Of a stretch of DNA of 47,790 nucleotides, positions 19,301-26,328 are shown piece by piece. The notes beneath the pieces were generated by a model that did no database searches, was not told where the DNA came from, and was given only the letters and a program-made list of their open reading frames with translations. This DNA is from Arcanobacterium haemolyticum (GTDB lineage: Bacteria > Actinomycetota > Actinomycetes > Actinomycetales > Actinomycetaceae): contig JADYUX010000011.1 in NCBI GenBank assembly GCA_021532125.1, positions 1 to 47,790 of the forward strand. The letters run 5' to 3'. Position numbers and translations under genes: made by a program. The stretch's first letter is position 1. Every line of letters starts with the position of its first letter.

Positions 19301-19665
19301 ATTGTATCCTCCTCCGGGCCGGAAATGAGTTCGGGCGAACGCCTCCCAACAGCCTGCGCGTACGCCTGAACAATCGAGTAGGAAAAGGCGGCGAGGCTCC
19401 GGACCTCGATTGTTTCCGGCAGGCCTCCAAGCGCCAGCGACAGAGCGGAGCGCAGCGCTGAAGCTGCTCGGCGATCTTGGGTGAGAACGGCAACCCGTTG
19501 GCCATTTTCCGCCGCCACGATTCGTTGAACGAGCGCGGCAAGAACTGAGGTTTTCCCCGTGCCGGGTGCGCCCACAATACTCACACGGGAGTGCGGACGG
19601 CAGGCATGAAGCGCCCGAAGCTGCGAACCATCGAGCATATCCATCGCGAGCGCTGCCTGAGCCAT
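16300..19665 (-). CDS. adnA: AdnA-like ATP-dependent helicase-nuclease subunit
   Basis: A 1121-residue partner of AdnB. Walker A is GAPGTGKT at 32-39. Motif II reads LVDDIQNSPR rather than DEYQD, so the usual catalytic Glu is an Asp, in line with AdnA being the minor motor. The nuclease domain has LGTLIHAIAQEF, ARLDRLL and IADFKTGK. Four Cys residues (one in LLACPLRG, three in the C-terminal CRHCQFAIVC) look like an iron-sulfur cluster site. The ATG at 19663-19665 has a GGAGG ribosome binding site; in-frame codons continue far upstream but are non-conserved. A damage-type promoter precedes it. Confidence 0.9.
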   Translation of the reverse strand: MAQAALAMDMLDGSQLRALHACRPHSRVSIVGAPGTGKTSVLAALVQRIVAAENGQRVAVLTQDRRAASALRSALSLALGGLPETIEVRSLAAFSYSIVQAYAQAVGRRSPELISGPEEDTILAEILAMTDVEIEYPSFAQGEARMMPEFRAQVRDLITRAQELGYGPDDLEELGVRHSEPMWIAGAHILRLYRELNETHDALSGRSDSPDRLDHAQLVATAASVLHAWEEFVNSSPHHQSREVARPHWDWILVDDIQNSPRSILALLSELGDTGAALVVAGSPDSAVQGFRGGISALPGIVGRPAPEGLGCEIVSLTTRHRGGHEIATLADTLTNFIRVSGEVASHREPQAGESDDAVGAYAFIHDEEQLGAIARYIRERHLRTGEPYSQFAIITRSRAAHTDMRSFLVRRGVPVAQIGSDIPLRDRNSVASLLGLVKCALAKELGESTGSVAPGDVGAVLTSMIVGIDPIDLVRSGRALRAYELIRGGQRLEEELLCVVLEGAEAVREIAPRGADKLVEVARIIEKIRRAYRVHHGQAEHVLWAAWDASGKADEWQRLALAGGNSGDDADEALDSIIQLFRVAQRMSDRDPDIHILEFLHEIESQDLPEDSIARAGALGDYVTLTTPAASQGYEWNHVIVASFDDGTWPNLQIRDTYTHTGKLANIAAGRHVAGIDLVEEQREAVNDILDDELRQFHHAITRARTSVVLTCVRGNGHAPSRFFAALGFTPVSTIDELREAYTGREADEYHALAKNLHGIALEPHVGASGAQSPRRAEPGPSDDRPDELAPSRILWAIDSLYSDLSLASIIGKLRQALGGEDSREAQDLLLRLQAAGVREADPHVWVDSPMIAAQPESEAMRVVGNPYLGSGRIAVSPSRVESLLACPLRGVLSVLGAERTDGHKAADLGTLIHAIAQEFPHGPRASMLAMLDEEWGKTMPSPDSSVIAARDYAETKKKVETLATYIESQKDSHIEVEQGVRVEVGSDILVTARLDRLLIDEGVRIADFKTGKNATLSKAEAEDNVQMQVYQWAVERSGIGESRGAELVYVGKALASGMPTIREQRPLTESTRERAHTRIVNAAAILSMRELPANPDDNRCRHCQFAIVCPAVSQGRLFS

Positions 19666-19689
19666 TGCTCCTCCGATCTGTGACGTGGG

Positions 19690-19753
19690 ATTTTGTCTAC
19701 ACGACGACTGTAGTAGAGGCTGGCGACAAAATTTGAGGATATTTTTGTCGGTG
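19690..19753. repeat. TTTTGTC half-site cluster and nested inverted repeats upstream of adnA
   Basis: ATTTTGTC (19690-19697) and GACAAAAT (19725-19732) form a perfect inverted repeat. Inside it CTACA (19697-19701) and TGTAG (19709-19713) form a second one. A third TTTTGTC lies at 19743-19749 and continues as TTGTCGGTG (19745-19753), an exact match to the RecA-NDp upstream element. The rest of the 19754-20028 gap before DUF3107 holds nothing else I can identify. Confidence 0.6.
19707..19729 (-). promoter_or_regulatory. adnAB promoter resembling RecA-NDp (PafBC-type) damage promoters
   Basis: Minus strand TTGTCGCCA (19721-19729), eight bases, TACAGT (19707-19712). This fits most of the mycobacterial RecA-NDp consensus TTGTCRGTG-N8-TANNNT, which PafBC activates after DNA damage. 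The predicted transcript would start about 35 bases before the adnA ATG. Pattern seen directly; regulator inferred. Confidence 0.55.
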
Positions 19754-20028
19754 ATACGAGAAAGCCACCTCACAGGTGATGCTGGGAAGCTATGTTTAGG
19801 CTGCGTATCGACGAGTTGTGGCGCCCTTTCGCCACGCGTTGCATCGCGATCTCCTCGCGCGGACGGCCGACTGTCCCAGGTCGAAGCCTTCGGCCAACAA
19901 CGAACATAGCGTGGGAAAATGCGCGCTGCTTGCTCGCGGCGCATAGTCTTATTCGCAGGTTCGCCTGTTGTGGGCGTATTGCCGTTAGCAACCGATCTGT
20001 TCGGGCGCGTGTAAGGGAGGAGTTCCTT

Positions 20029-20256
20029 TTGGACATCAACATTGGAGTCCGCAATGTCGGGCGCGAACTGACGATCAACGTGGAGTCCACTGCGGAGGAT
20101 ATTTATTCTGCGGTTGAATCGGCGATGGAATCGCGCAAGCCGCTTCACCTGACTGATTCTCAGGGACGTGCGGTGATTGTTCCTGCCGATGCTCTCGGAT
20201 ATGTCGAGATCGCGGCTCAGCAGAATCGTCGTGTCGGATTCGGTTTCGGCGACTGA
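20029..20256 (+). CDS. DUF3107 family protein
   Basis: A 75-residue protein starting DINIGVRNVGREL and ending RRVGFGFGD, matching the short actinobacterial DUF3107 family (TB9.4-like). Function unknown. The start is a TTG at 20029-20031, chosen because GGAGG stands eight bases upstream and no ATG or GTG is nearby in frame, although the frame stays open further upstream. DUF3107 genes commonly lie near adnAB and a RhlE-like helicase in Actinobacteria, as here. Confidence 0.85.
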   Translation: MDINIGVRNVGRELTINVESTAEDIYSAVESAMESRKPLHLTDSQGRAVIVPADALGYVEIAAQQNRRVGFGFGD

Positions 20257-20314
20257 GGTTTGTCGTCTTTACCTCACTGCTACTCATGTGTGGCGGTGAC
20301 GATATGTGACAAGC

Positions 20315-20343
20315 AACGCCCCTCGATAGTTTCGAGGGGCGTT
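20315..20343 (+). terminator. Hairpin after DUF3107
   Basis: A perfect 12-base stem (AACGCCCCTCGA paired with TCGAGGGGCGTT) around a five-base loop, about 60 bases after the DUF3107 stop. No T run follows, so it may terminate weakly. Confidence 0.55.
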
Positions 20344-20461
20344 CGCGTAGAATTGGTGCGTACTGGTTGCCCGGTCGTCTCGTCGTTATTTAGTTTCTTT
20401 CACGATCGGCTGCCGCCGCTGCGGTGCGAGATATGTGCGCCGCATACGAAAGGAAAATTGA

Positions 20462-22018
20462 ATGATTTCGAGCTCAGGTGTCATTGATTCTTCTGGTGCA
20501 ACAATGCCGAAGGTCAATGAGCCGAAGGCCGATATTGCCGATACTGCGGAAGAAGCAAAGGATAAGACTTTTGCAGATTTCGGTGTTTCTGCGCCTATCA
20601 TCGAGGCTTTAGCGGACAAGGGTATTACGCATCCCTTCCCCATTCAGGCGCTCACCCTTCCTGTGGCGCTTCGTCGTAACGATATTATTGGCCAGGCTAA
20701 AACGGGCACAGGAAAAACCCTTGGTTTTGGTATTCCAATGTTGGAGAATACTGTAGGCCCGGGTGAATCTGGCTGGGATTCTCTTTCTGAAAAGAAGCAG
20801 GGCAAGCCTCAGGCACTCGCGGTTTTACCTACTCGCGAGCTGGCAAAACAAGTCGCTGAGGAGCTTCGCGCCGCTGCCGCTCATCGCTCCGTTCGTATTG
20901 TTGAAGTCTATGGCGGACGCGCGTATGAGCCGCAGCAGGCTGACCTTGCACGCGGTGCGGAAATCGTCGTGGGCACCCCTGGCCGCCTTATTGATCTCAT
21001 GCGTCACGGTAACCTCTCGCTCGCGGGAGTTCGTACTGTCGTTCTCGACGAGGCAGACGAGATGCTTGACCTCGGCTTTTTGGAGGATGTTGAGACGATT
21101 CTCGCGGCAACTCCCGCGAACCGTCACACGATGTTGTTCTCAGCGACGATGCCTGGTGCGGTCGTGGCGATGGCTCGCCGATACATGTCGAAGCCGACGC
21201 ATATTCGTGCTATTGATCCAACTGATTCGGGTGCCACGGTCAAGTCCACACGGCAGGTGGTGTACCGATGCCATGCGCTCAATAAGGTTGAAGTTGTGTC
21301 GCGTATTCTTCAGGCGAAGGATCGTGGTCTCACCATCATTTTCACGCGGACGAAGCGTACAGCAGCGAAGCTGACAGATGATCTTCTCGATCGCGGTTTC
21401 GCGGCCGGGGCATTGCATGGCGATCTCGGCCAGGGTGCTCGTGAGCAGGCGCTCCGCGCCTTCCGCCACGGCAAGGTAGATGTGCTTGTCGCTACCGATG
21501 TGGCGGCTCGCGGTATCGACGTTGATGATGTCACCCATGTCATCAATTACCAGTGTCCGGAGGACGAAAAGACGTATATTCATCGTATTGGCCGCACTGG
21601 CCGCGCCGGTCACACGGGTACCGCGATTACGTTTGTTGATTGGGAAGATACTCCGCGCTGGGCCGTTATTAATAAGGCGTTGAGCCTTGGCATGCCTGAG
21701 CCGGTTGAGACGTACCACACCTCTGACCATCTTTATACGGATCTTGATATTGACCCTGAGGTGACGGGTGTCCTTCCGAAGGATCAGCGTGTGCGCGCAG
21801 GTTTGCGTGCGGAAAAGCTCGAAGATCTTGGGGAAACAGGAAAGTCGCATGGGCGTGGGCGCGGGCGCCGCAATCGTGGGCGTTCAGGCTCAGATCGCAG
21901 AAAGTCCGCTGCAGCTTCTAGCCGCAAGCGTTCGGCTGAGGGCTCTGGCGAGGGTGCTTCGGCCGCTCGCGGTGAACGTCGTCAGCGCCGCCGTATCCGG
22001 AAGAATTCGGCCGACTAG
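20462..22018 (+). CDS. DEAD-box ATP-dependent RNA helicase (RhlE-like)
   Basis: A 518-residue RNA helicase. It has an aromatic FADFGV at 37-42, Q motif PFPIQ at 58-62, Walker A AKTGTGKT at 79-86, PTRELA, DEAD in VVLDEADEMLDLGF, SAT in FSATMP, ARGIDVD and HRIGRTGRAG. The basic C-terminal tail with RGRGRRNRGR probably binds RNA. It would unwind structured RNA in ribosome assembly or mRNA decay. The ATG has AAAGGAAAA upstream; an alternative ATG 14 codons later is possible. Confidence 0.93.
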   Translation: MISSSGVIDSSGATMPKVNEPKADIADTAEEAKDKTFADFGVSAPIIEALADKGITHPFPIQALTLPVALRRNDIIGQAKTGTGKTLGFGIPMLENTVGPGESGWDSLSEKKQGKPQALAVLPTRELAKQVAEELRAAAAHRSVRIVEVYGGRAYEPQQADLARGAEIVVGTPGRLIDLMRHGNLSLAGVRTVVLDEADEMLDLGFLEDVETILAATPANRHTMLFSATMPGAVVAMARRYMSKPTHIRAIDPTDSGATVKSTRQVVYRCHALNKVEVVSRILQAKDRGLTIIFTRTKRTAAKLTDDLLDRGFAAGALHGDLGQGAREQALRAFRHGKVDVLVATDVAARGIDVDDVTHVINYQCPEDEKTYIHRIGRTGRAGHTGTAITFVDWEDTPRWAVINKALSLGMPEPVETYHTSDHLYTDLDIDPEVTGVLPKDQRVRAGLRAEKLEDLGETGKSHGRGRGRRNRGRSGSDRRKSAAASSRKRSAEGSGEGASAARGERRQRRRIRKNSAD

Positions 22019-22042
22019 TCCGAGAAATGTAGCTAGCATCGG

Positions 22043-22072
22043 GGCGTGCTGCGTGTATTCATGCGGCACGCC
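22043..22072. terminator. Hairpin between convergent helicase and HAD genes
   Basis: GGCGTGC (22043-22049) pairs with GCACGCC (22066-22072). It is nested in a wider repeat ATCGGGGCG (22038-22046) / CGCCCCGAT (22143-22151). No T run; could terminate either strand. Confidence 0.4.
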
Positions 22073-22160
22073 TTCGCGTATACGGAGGTGTACCGCTTGT
22101 CGTCTTACGTTGGGACGAGCGCCGGGCGGTAGCTTACCTCGTCGCCCCGATCCGTCGATG

Positions 22161-23003
22161 TCAGGAAAAGAGGCGCTCGATAACGTAGGCAAACCCGTCG
22201 TCGGCGCACGACGGTGCACAAACGTCAGCGGCAGCTTGTGCCCCGGGGACGGCATTAGCGACGGCTACTCCCAAGCCGGCCTGGGCGAGGAGGGCGACGT
22301 CGTTCTCGTTGTCTCCGAAAGCAAGCGTGTTCTCCGGATCAATCCCCAGGTGCGTTGCGAGTGCGCGCAACGCCCAGCCTTTGGTGACGCCTGAAGCGTT
22401 GATCTCGACGAGCTCTGGAGTGGAAAAGACGATTTCTGTTGCCGTTGCGTGCTGAGATTTCAGTGCGTGGGATATACGACGAAGTTCGTCGTTCTTTCCA
22501 ACGAGGAGGATTTTCGAGGGTGGGACCTCGTCGAAGGAATCGACGTCGAGTTTGTCGACGATCATACCGTGGGTCCACGCTTCGTCACGTTCTGCGTATT
22601 CTTCGGGATACTCAACGAAGGCGGTATCCGCCCGGTAGGGTACGGCGACGACATCGTATGCGGCAGCAGTGGAGAGAATGTTGCGGGCAAGCGAGGGATC
22701 GAGCCGGCGTGAGAGGATCTCCGCGTTGTCCTCGGCCCGCACAACTTCCGCTCCGTTGTATGCGCTGATGTATATGCCGTGGTGATCGATCCCGTGCGCG
22801 TCGAGGATGCTGTGTATTGCGGCCCTTCCACGCCCGGTACTGACGACGAAGGGGATGTCGAGACGACGAAGGCGCTCCACGGCTTCGAGGGTACGTTCAC
22901 TCATCCTGCCGACGGCGAGTGGCGCGAGAGTCTCATCGTAGTCGCTGGCGACGAGGGAAAAGGTACGGGCGTGGGTTTTGTGCCATTCGTCGAAAGAAAT
23001 CAC
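22161..23003 (-). CDS. Cof-type HAD-superfamily hydrolase
   Basis: A 280-residue HAD phosphatase of the Cof/subfamily IIB kind. Motif I is DYDETL at 21-26, motif II lies in VVSTGRGR, a conserved Lys in VTKGWALR and motif IV in FGDNENDVALL. These enzymes dephosphorylate small phosphorylated metabolites; substrate unknown. The start is GTG 23001-23003, with TAGGCT ending six bases upstream and no ribosome binding site. It is the last gene of the minus-strand set behind marC and the PHP gene but has its own promoter. Confidence 0.85.
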   Translation of the reverse strand: MISFDEWHKTHARTFSLVASDYDETLAPLAVGRMSERTLEAVERLRRLDIPFVVSTGRGRAAIHSILDAHGIDHHGIYISAYNGAEVVRAEDNAEILSRRLDPSLARNILSTAAAYDVVAVPYRADTAFVEYPEEYAERDEAWTHGMIVDKLDVDSFDEVPPSKILLVGKNDELRRISHALKSQHATATEIVFSTPELVEINASGVTKGWALRALATHLGIDPENTLAFGDNENDVALLAQAGLGVAVANAVPGAQAAADVCAPSCADDGFAYVIERLFS

Positions 23004-23009
23004 GTCTCA

Positions 23010-23015
23010 AGCCTA
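23010..23015 (-). promoter_or_regulatory. -10 box of the leaderless HAD gene promoter
   Basis: Minus strand TAGGCT, six bases before the GTG start. It is overlapped by the small inverted repeat CTAAC-G-GTTAG (23013-23023). Confidence 0.4.
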
Positions 23016-23076
23016 ACGGTTAGCGAGGGTTGAGGGATCTCTCGTGGAGCAGGCCGCGCCGTGCCATCGGCATATT

Positions 23077-23691
23077 CTAGGCGCCATTGACGAGGGCGAG
23101 AACCGCGTTAATCATCAACTGGGTTGCAATCGCGGCGAGAAGCATGCCAGCAATTCGCGTCAGGAAAATAATGCCGCCTTCACCGAGAAGCCGGTTGATT
23201 GGGTTAGCGAAGCGCATCGTCATCCACTCAATGAGGTGGACGAGGAGCATGGCAGCCGCAACCGCGATGACTCCACCGTGGACTGACCCCGCCTCGCGGG
23301 CCGACATCATGATGGCAACGATCGAGCCCGGGCCGGCGAGAAGCGGCACACCGAGCGGAACGAGTGCGACGTTAGCGCTGCCAGGCGTACCTGGATCAGA
23401 TTCGTGGCCGGTGAGAAGTTGGAGGGCGACGATCAGGAGGAGAAGACCACCCGAGAGTTGCATCGCCTCATTCGACAGGTGAAGGAACCCGAGGATGTAT
23501 TCGCCAAACACCGCAAAAACGGTGAGAACAATGAGCGACGTGAGGGTTGCCTGCCATGCGGCTGTTTTCCGCTCTCCGGGTGTCATCCGTGAGGTGAGTG
23601 CAAGGAAAACGGGGAGATTACCGAAAGGATCGGCAATAACAAAAAGCGTGGTGAACGTGGAAAGGAACAGCGTGACATCGAACCCGATCAC
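23077..23691 (-). CDS. MarC family integral membrane protein
   Basis: A 204-residue protein with six hydrophobic segments. The family hallmark FVIADPFGNLPVF is close to the N-terminus and the second-half repeat shows PLLAGPGSIVAIM. MarC proteins are membrane proteins of uncertain function; the original link to multiple antibiotic resistance has not held up well. The start is GTG 23689-23691, with GGAGG about ten bases upstream and a GTGA overlap with the PHP gene stop, which argues against the longer frame. Confidence 0.88.
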   Translation of the reverse strand: MIGFDVTLFLSTFTTLFVIADPFGNLPVFLALTSRMTPGERKTAAWQATLTSLIVLTVFAVFGEYILGFLHLSNEAMQLSGGLLLLIVALQLLTGHESDPGTPGSANVALVPLGVPLLAGPGSIVAIMMSAREAGSVHGGVIAVAAAMLLVHLIEWMTMRFANPINRLLGEGGIIFLTRIAGMLLAAIATQLMINAVLALVNGA

Positions 23692-24527
23692 GGACGAACA
23701 ACCTCCATCTGGCAATCTCCAATGAGAGCGTCAATTACTGCTGGGGCTGTCGTGTGCTCACCCAGGTGGTTTGCTTTGCCTGATCCATGGTAGTCGCTTG
23801 AGCCAAAGCGAGCGAGGCCACTGACTAACGCCACATTTTCCAGTTCAGCCAGCGAGTTCGGACGATTTTCTCGATGGTCGATTTCTATCCCAAAAAGGCC
23901 AGCCTCTGCGAGGGTAGCAAACATCTGTGTGGGAATCTCCTCGCCTCGTGAGAGGGCCCGCGGATGGGCGAGGACGCTCGCTCCCCCGGCCTCCTTGATC
24001 CATTCAAGCGCATCGAGCAGTGGTGGGGCGTAATGTGGCACAAAATAGGGTGACGTCGGCAGAAGGAAGCGTTCGAAAGCCTCCGCCCTCGTCGTAACAA
24101 TTCCACGGGCGATCAATGCGTCAGCGATATGCGGACGCCCGATACTGCTCTGGCCACCGGCTCGAGAAGCCACCTCCTCCCATGTGATCGGATAGTCCGT
24201 ACTGAGGCGGTCAACAATCTCTTTCCCGCGAGTGCGGCGCGATTCTTGCGTCCGTGCCACATGATCGACGATCCGGGGATGGTCTGGCCGAAATAGGTAG
24301 GCAAGGAGGTGGAGAGTAGTGGAGCGAAATCGCACGGACATTTCCATCCCACGGAGCAGGGCAACCCCGCTATCTGGCACTTCGCTGGCCGCTTCAGCCC
24401 ATCCAGCCACGGTATCGTGATCGGTCAGGCCAATCATCGCGAGCCCGGCAGCGCGCGCCTCATACATGAGCTCGCGTGGTGTTGAGGTGCCATCTGAGGC
24501 CGTTGAGTGGGTGTGCGGATCGATCAT
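23688..24527 (-). CDS. PHP-domain phosphoesterase (RNase AM/TrpH-like)
   Basis: A 279-residue metal-dependent phosphoesterase. Metal ligands appear in DPHTHSTASDG (from residue 3), LTDHDT, GMEM, GRPHIA, VLAHPRA and SSDYHG, the full set for the PHP fold. The closest described relatives (TrpH/YciV) act on 3',5'-nucleotides or as 5'-3' exonucleases on short RNA; that activity is inferred here. The ATG is preceded by TAGGCT at six bases and has no ribosome binding site. It is translationally coupled to marC. Confidence 0.88.
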   Translation of the reverse strand: MIDPHTHSTASDGTSTPRELMYEARAAGLAMIGLTDHDTVAGWAEAASEVPDSGVALLRGMEMSVRFRSTTLHLLAYLFRPDHPRIVDHVARTQESRRTRGKEIVDRLSTDYPITWEEVASRAGGQSSIGRPHIADALIARGIVTTRAEAFERFLLPTSPYFVPHYAPPLLDALEWIKEAGGASVLAHPRALSRGEEIPTQMFATLAEAGLFGIEIDHRENRPNSLAELENVALVSGLARFGSSDYHGSGKANHLGEHTTAPAVIDALIGDCQMEVVRP

Positions 24528-24533
24528 GGTCTT

Positions 24534-24556
24534 AGCCTAGACGCAGCCGGCGACAC
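24534..24556 (-). promoter_or_regulatory. Leaderless promoter of the PHP-marC operon
   Basis: Minus strand GTGTCG (24551-24556), 11 bases, TAGGCT (24534-24539), six bases, ATG at 24527. Confidence 0.4.
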
Positions 24557-24740
24557 ACCGGAGCTGCCATTGTCGATCACTCCGCCGGCGCACAAGCTTA
24601 CATCTATCCGCCGGCGCGGGCGTTTAGGGTATTCTTCCATGAGAGTCCGGGCGTCGATGCACGTCTGAGCGTGAGTATGCGCGGCGACGGAAATGTTGGC
24701 GTTGACGACTGCGCGTCCATGTGAGTATTCGTGCGCCAGT

Positions 24741-24763
24741 TTGTCGCTTCAAGGTGCGAGAAT
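24741..24763 (+). promoter_or_regulatory. Candidate promoter of the aminopeptidase P gene
   Basis: TTGTCGCTT (24741-24749), eight bases, GAGAAT (24758-24763), six bases, ATG 24770. The spacing equals that of the adnA promoter, but the -10 lacks the initial T. Confidence 0.35.
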
Positions 24764-24769
24764 GGAATC

Positions 24770-26272
24770 ATGACTGATGAACAGACTCGCAAGGCGCTGG
24801 CCTCCCGCGGAAATAACCGCTCGCGCCAGCCAGATCATTCTGCTTTCGCAGATTTTATTGGCTCGAATTGGGCGACGGTGAGGGAAGAACCTAAGCGTGC
24901 AGCCGTCGCCGATTTCCTTCCCGCCCGCCATGCGGCACTCTCGAAGCGTTTTCCAGGTGAACGCATCGTTATTCCTGCAGGTACATATAAGACCCGCAAT
25001 AACGATTGCGATTACCGTTTCCGCGCTCATTCAGCTTTTGCTCATATGACCGGCCTCGGGGCTGAGCTTGAACCCGATGCCGTACTCGTTCTCAACCCTG
25101 TTGAGGGTGGTCACGAAGCCACTCTCTATTTCCATCCGCGCGCCCCACGCTCGTCACGCGAGTTTTACGCGGATTCGCGCTATGGCGAGTTTTGGGTTGG
25201 CGCACGTCCATCGCTTGATGAGATGAGTACAGTCACTGGTCTGCACTGTGAGGCAATTGATAACCTCCCTGATGCCCTTGCGAAGGATCTCGGTCCTGGC
25301 CAGGTGAGTATCCGTGTTGTTCCAGAATCGGATGCTGCGGTTGAGGCACAGGTTCAGGATCTTCGCCAGCGCTCCGACTTGGCTGAAGGCGCTGTTGAAG
25401 CTGATCTTGAGCTTGCGGCGGCGCTCGCTGAGATTCGCCTAACGAAGGACGAGTGGGAGATTGGCGAGCTGACGAAGTCTGTCGAGCTCACTCACGAGGG
25501 CTTCGACAACATCATTGCCTCGCTTCCGCGTGCTGCTGAGCACTGGCGTGGCGAGCGCGTTGTTGAGGGCGCATTCGGGGCAAAGGCCCGCGAAGAAGGT
25601 AATGGCCTGGGCTACGATACGATCGCGGCGGCAGGCAACCACGCAAACACCTTGCATTTCATTGACAACAATGGCCCTGTCATTCCTGGCGAGCTTATCC
25701 TTGTGGATGCTGGTATCGAGGTGGATTCTCTCTATACGGCTGATATCACGCGAACGCTTCCTATCAACGGGAAGTTCTCGCCGGCCCAGGCTGAGGTTTA
25801 TCAGGCAGTTCTTGATGCAGCTAATCGTGCGCTTGAGCGCGCAAACGAGCCCGGATGCAAGTTCCGCGATATTCATACGGCAGCTATGGAAGTGCTCGCT
25901 GATCGCCTCGAAAAGTGGGGAATGTTGCCGTGCAGTGCAGCCGAATCGCTGGCCTCGGCAGCTCAGTACCACCGCCGGTGGATGCCTCACGGCACGTCCC
26001 ACCATCTAGGTTTGGACGTTCACGATTGTGCTGCGGCAAGCCGTGAGATGTATATGGATGCGGAGCTTGAGCCTGGCATGGTCTTTACGATTGAGCCGGG
26101 CCTCTACTTCCGTGAGGACGACGAGCTCGTTCCCGAGCAGTTCCGTGGCATCGGCGTTCGTATTGAAGACGATATCCTAGTGACGAATGATGGCGTCATC
26201 CGTATCTCGGAGAACATTCCCCGTGAGATTGCGGATATCGAATCCTGGATGGCCGATATCCTCGAAAAGTAA
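24770..26272 (+). CDS. pepP: Xaa-Pro aminopeptidase (aminopeptidase P, M24B)
   Basis: A 500-residue metallopeptidase that removes the N-terminal residue before proline. The N-terminal AMP_N domain (about 50-200) is followed by the pita-bread catalytic domain. Metal ligands are seen in LVDAGIEVDSLYTADITRT (two Asp), HGTSHHLGLDVHD (His), FTIEPGLYF (Glu) and GVRIEDDI (Glu). No signal peptide, so it is cytoplasmic. Start ATG 24770 was preferred over an in-frame ATG at 24731 because the homologous region and promoter fit it. Confidence 0.93.
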   Translation: MTDEQTRKALASRGNNRSRQPDHSAFADFIGSNWATVREEPKRAAVADFLPARHAALSKRFPGERIVIPAGTYKTRNNDCDYRFRAHSAFAHMTGLGAELEPDAVLVLNPVEGGHEATLYFHPRAPRSSREFYADSRYGEFWVGARPSLDEMSTVTGLHCEAIDNLPDALAKDLGPGQVSIRVVPESDAAVEAQVQDLRQRSDLAEGAVEADLELAAALAEIRLTKDEWEIGELTKSVELTHEGFDNIIASLPRAAEHWRGERVVEGAFGAKAREEGNGLGYDTIAAAGNHANTLHFIDNNGPVIPGELILVDAGIEVDSLYTADITRTLPINGKFSPAQAEVYQAVLDAANRALERANEPGCKFRDIHTAAMEVLADRLEKWGMLPCSAAESLASAAQYHRRWMPHGTSHHLGLDVHDCAAASREMYMDAELEPGMVFTIEPGLYFREDDELVPEQFRGIGVRIEDDILVTNDGVIRISENIPREIADIESWMADILEK

Positions 26273-26280
26273 CATCGCTG

Positions 26281-26306
26281 CGTGTGCGGGCACTTGCCCG
26301 CACACG
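26281..26306 (+). terminator. Hairpin after pepP
   Basis: A perfect 11-base stem (CGTGTGCGGGC paired with GCCCGCACACG) with an ACTT loop, nine bases after the pepP stop and just before the next ribosome binding site. No T run; may attenuate or mark an RNA end. Confidence 0.5.
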
Positions 26307-26328
26307 CTTGCTGTGGAAGGAGAATGTT

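Noticed and set aside
19666-20148. N-terminal extension of AdnA
   Set aside because: The added residues are not helicase-like, cross the divergent promoter region, and the ATG at 19665 has GGAGG.
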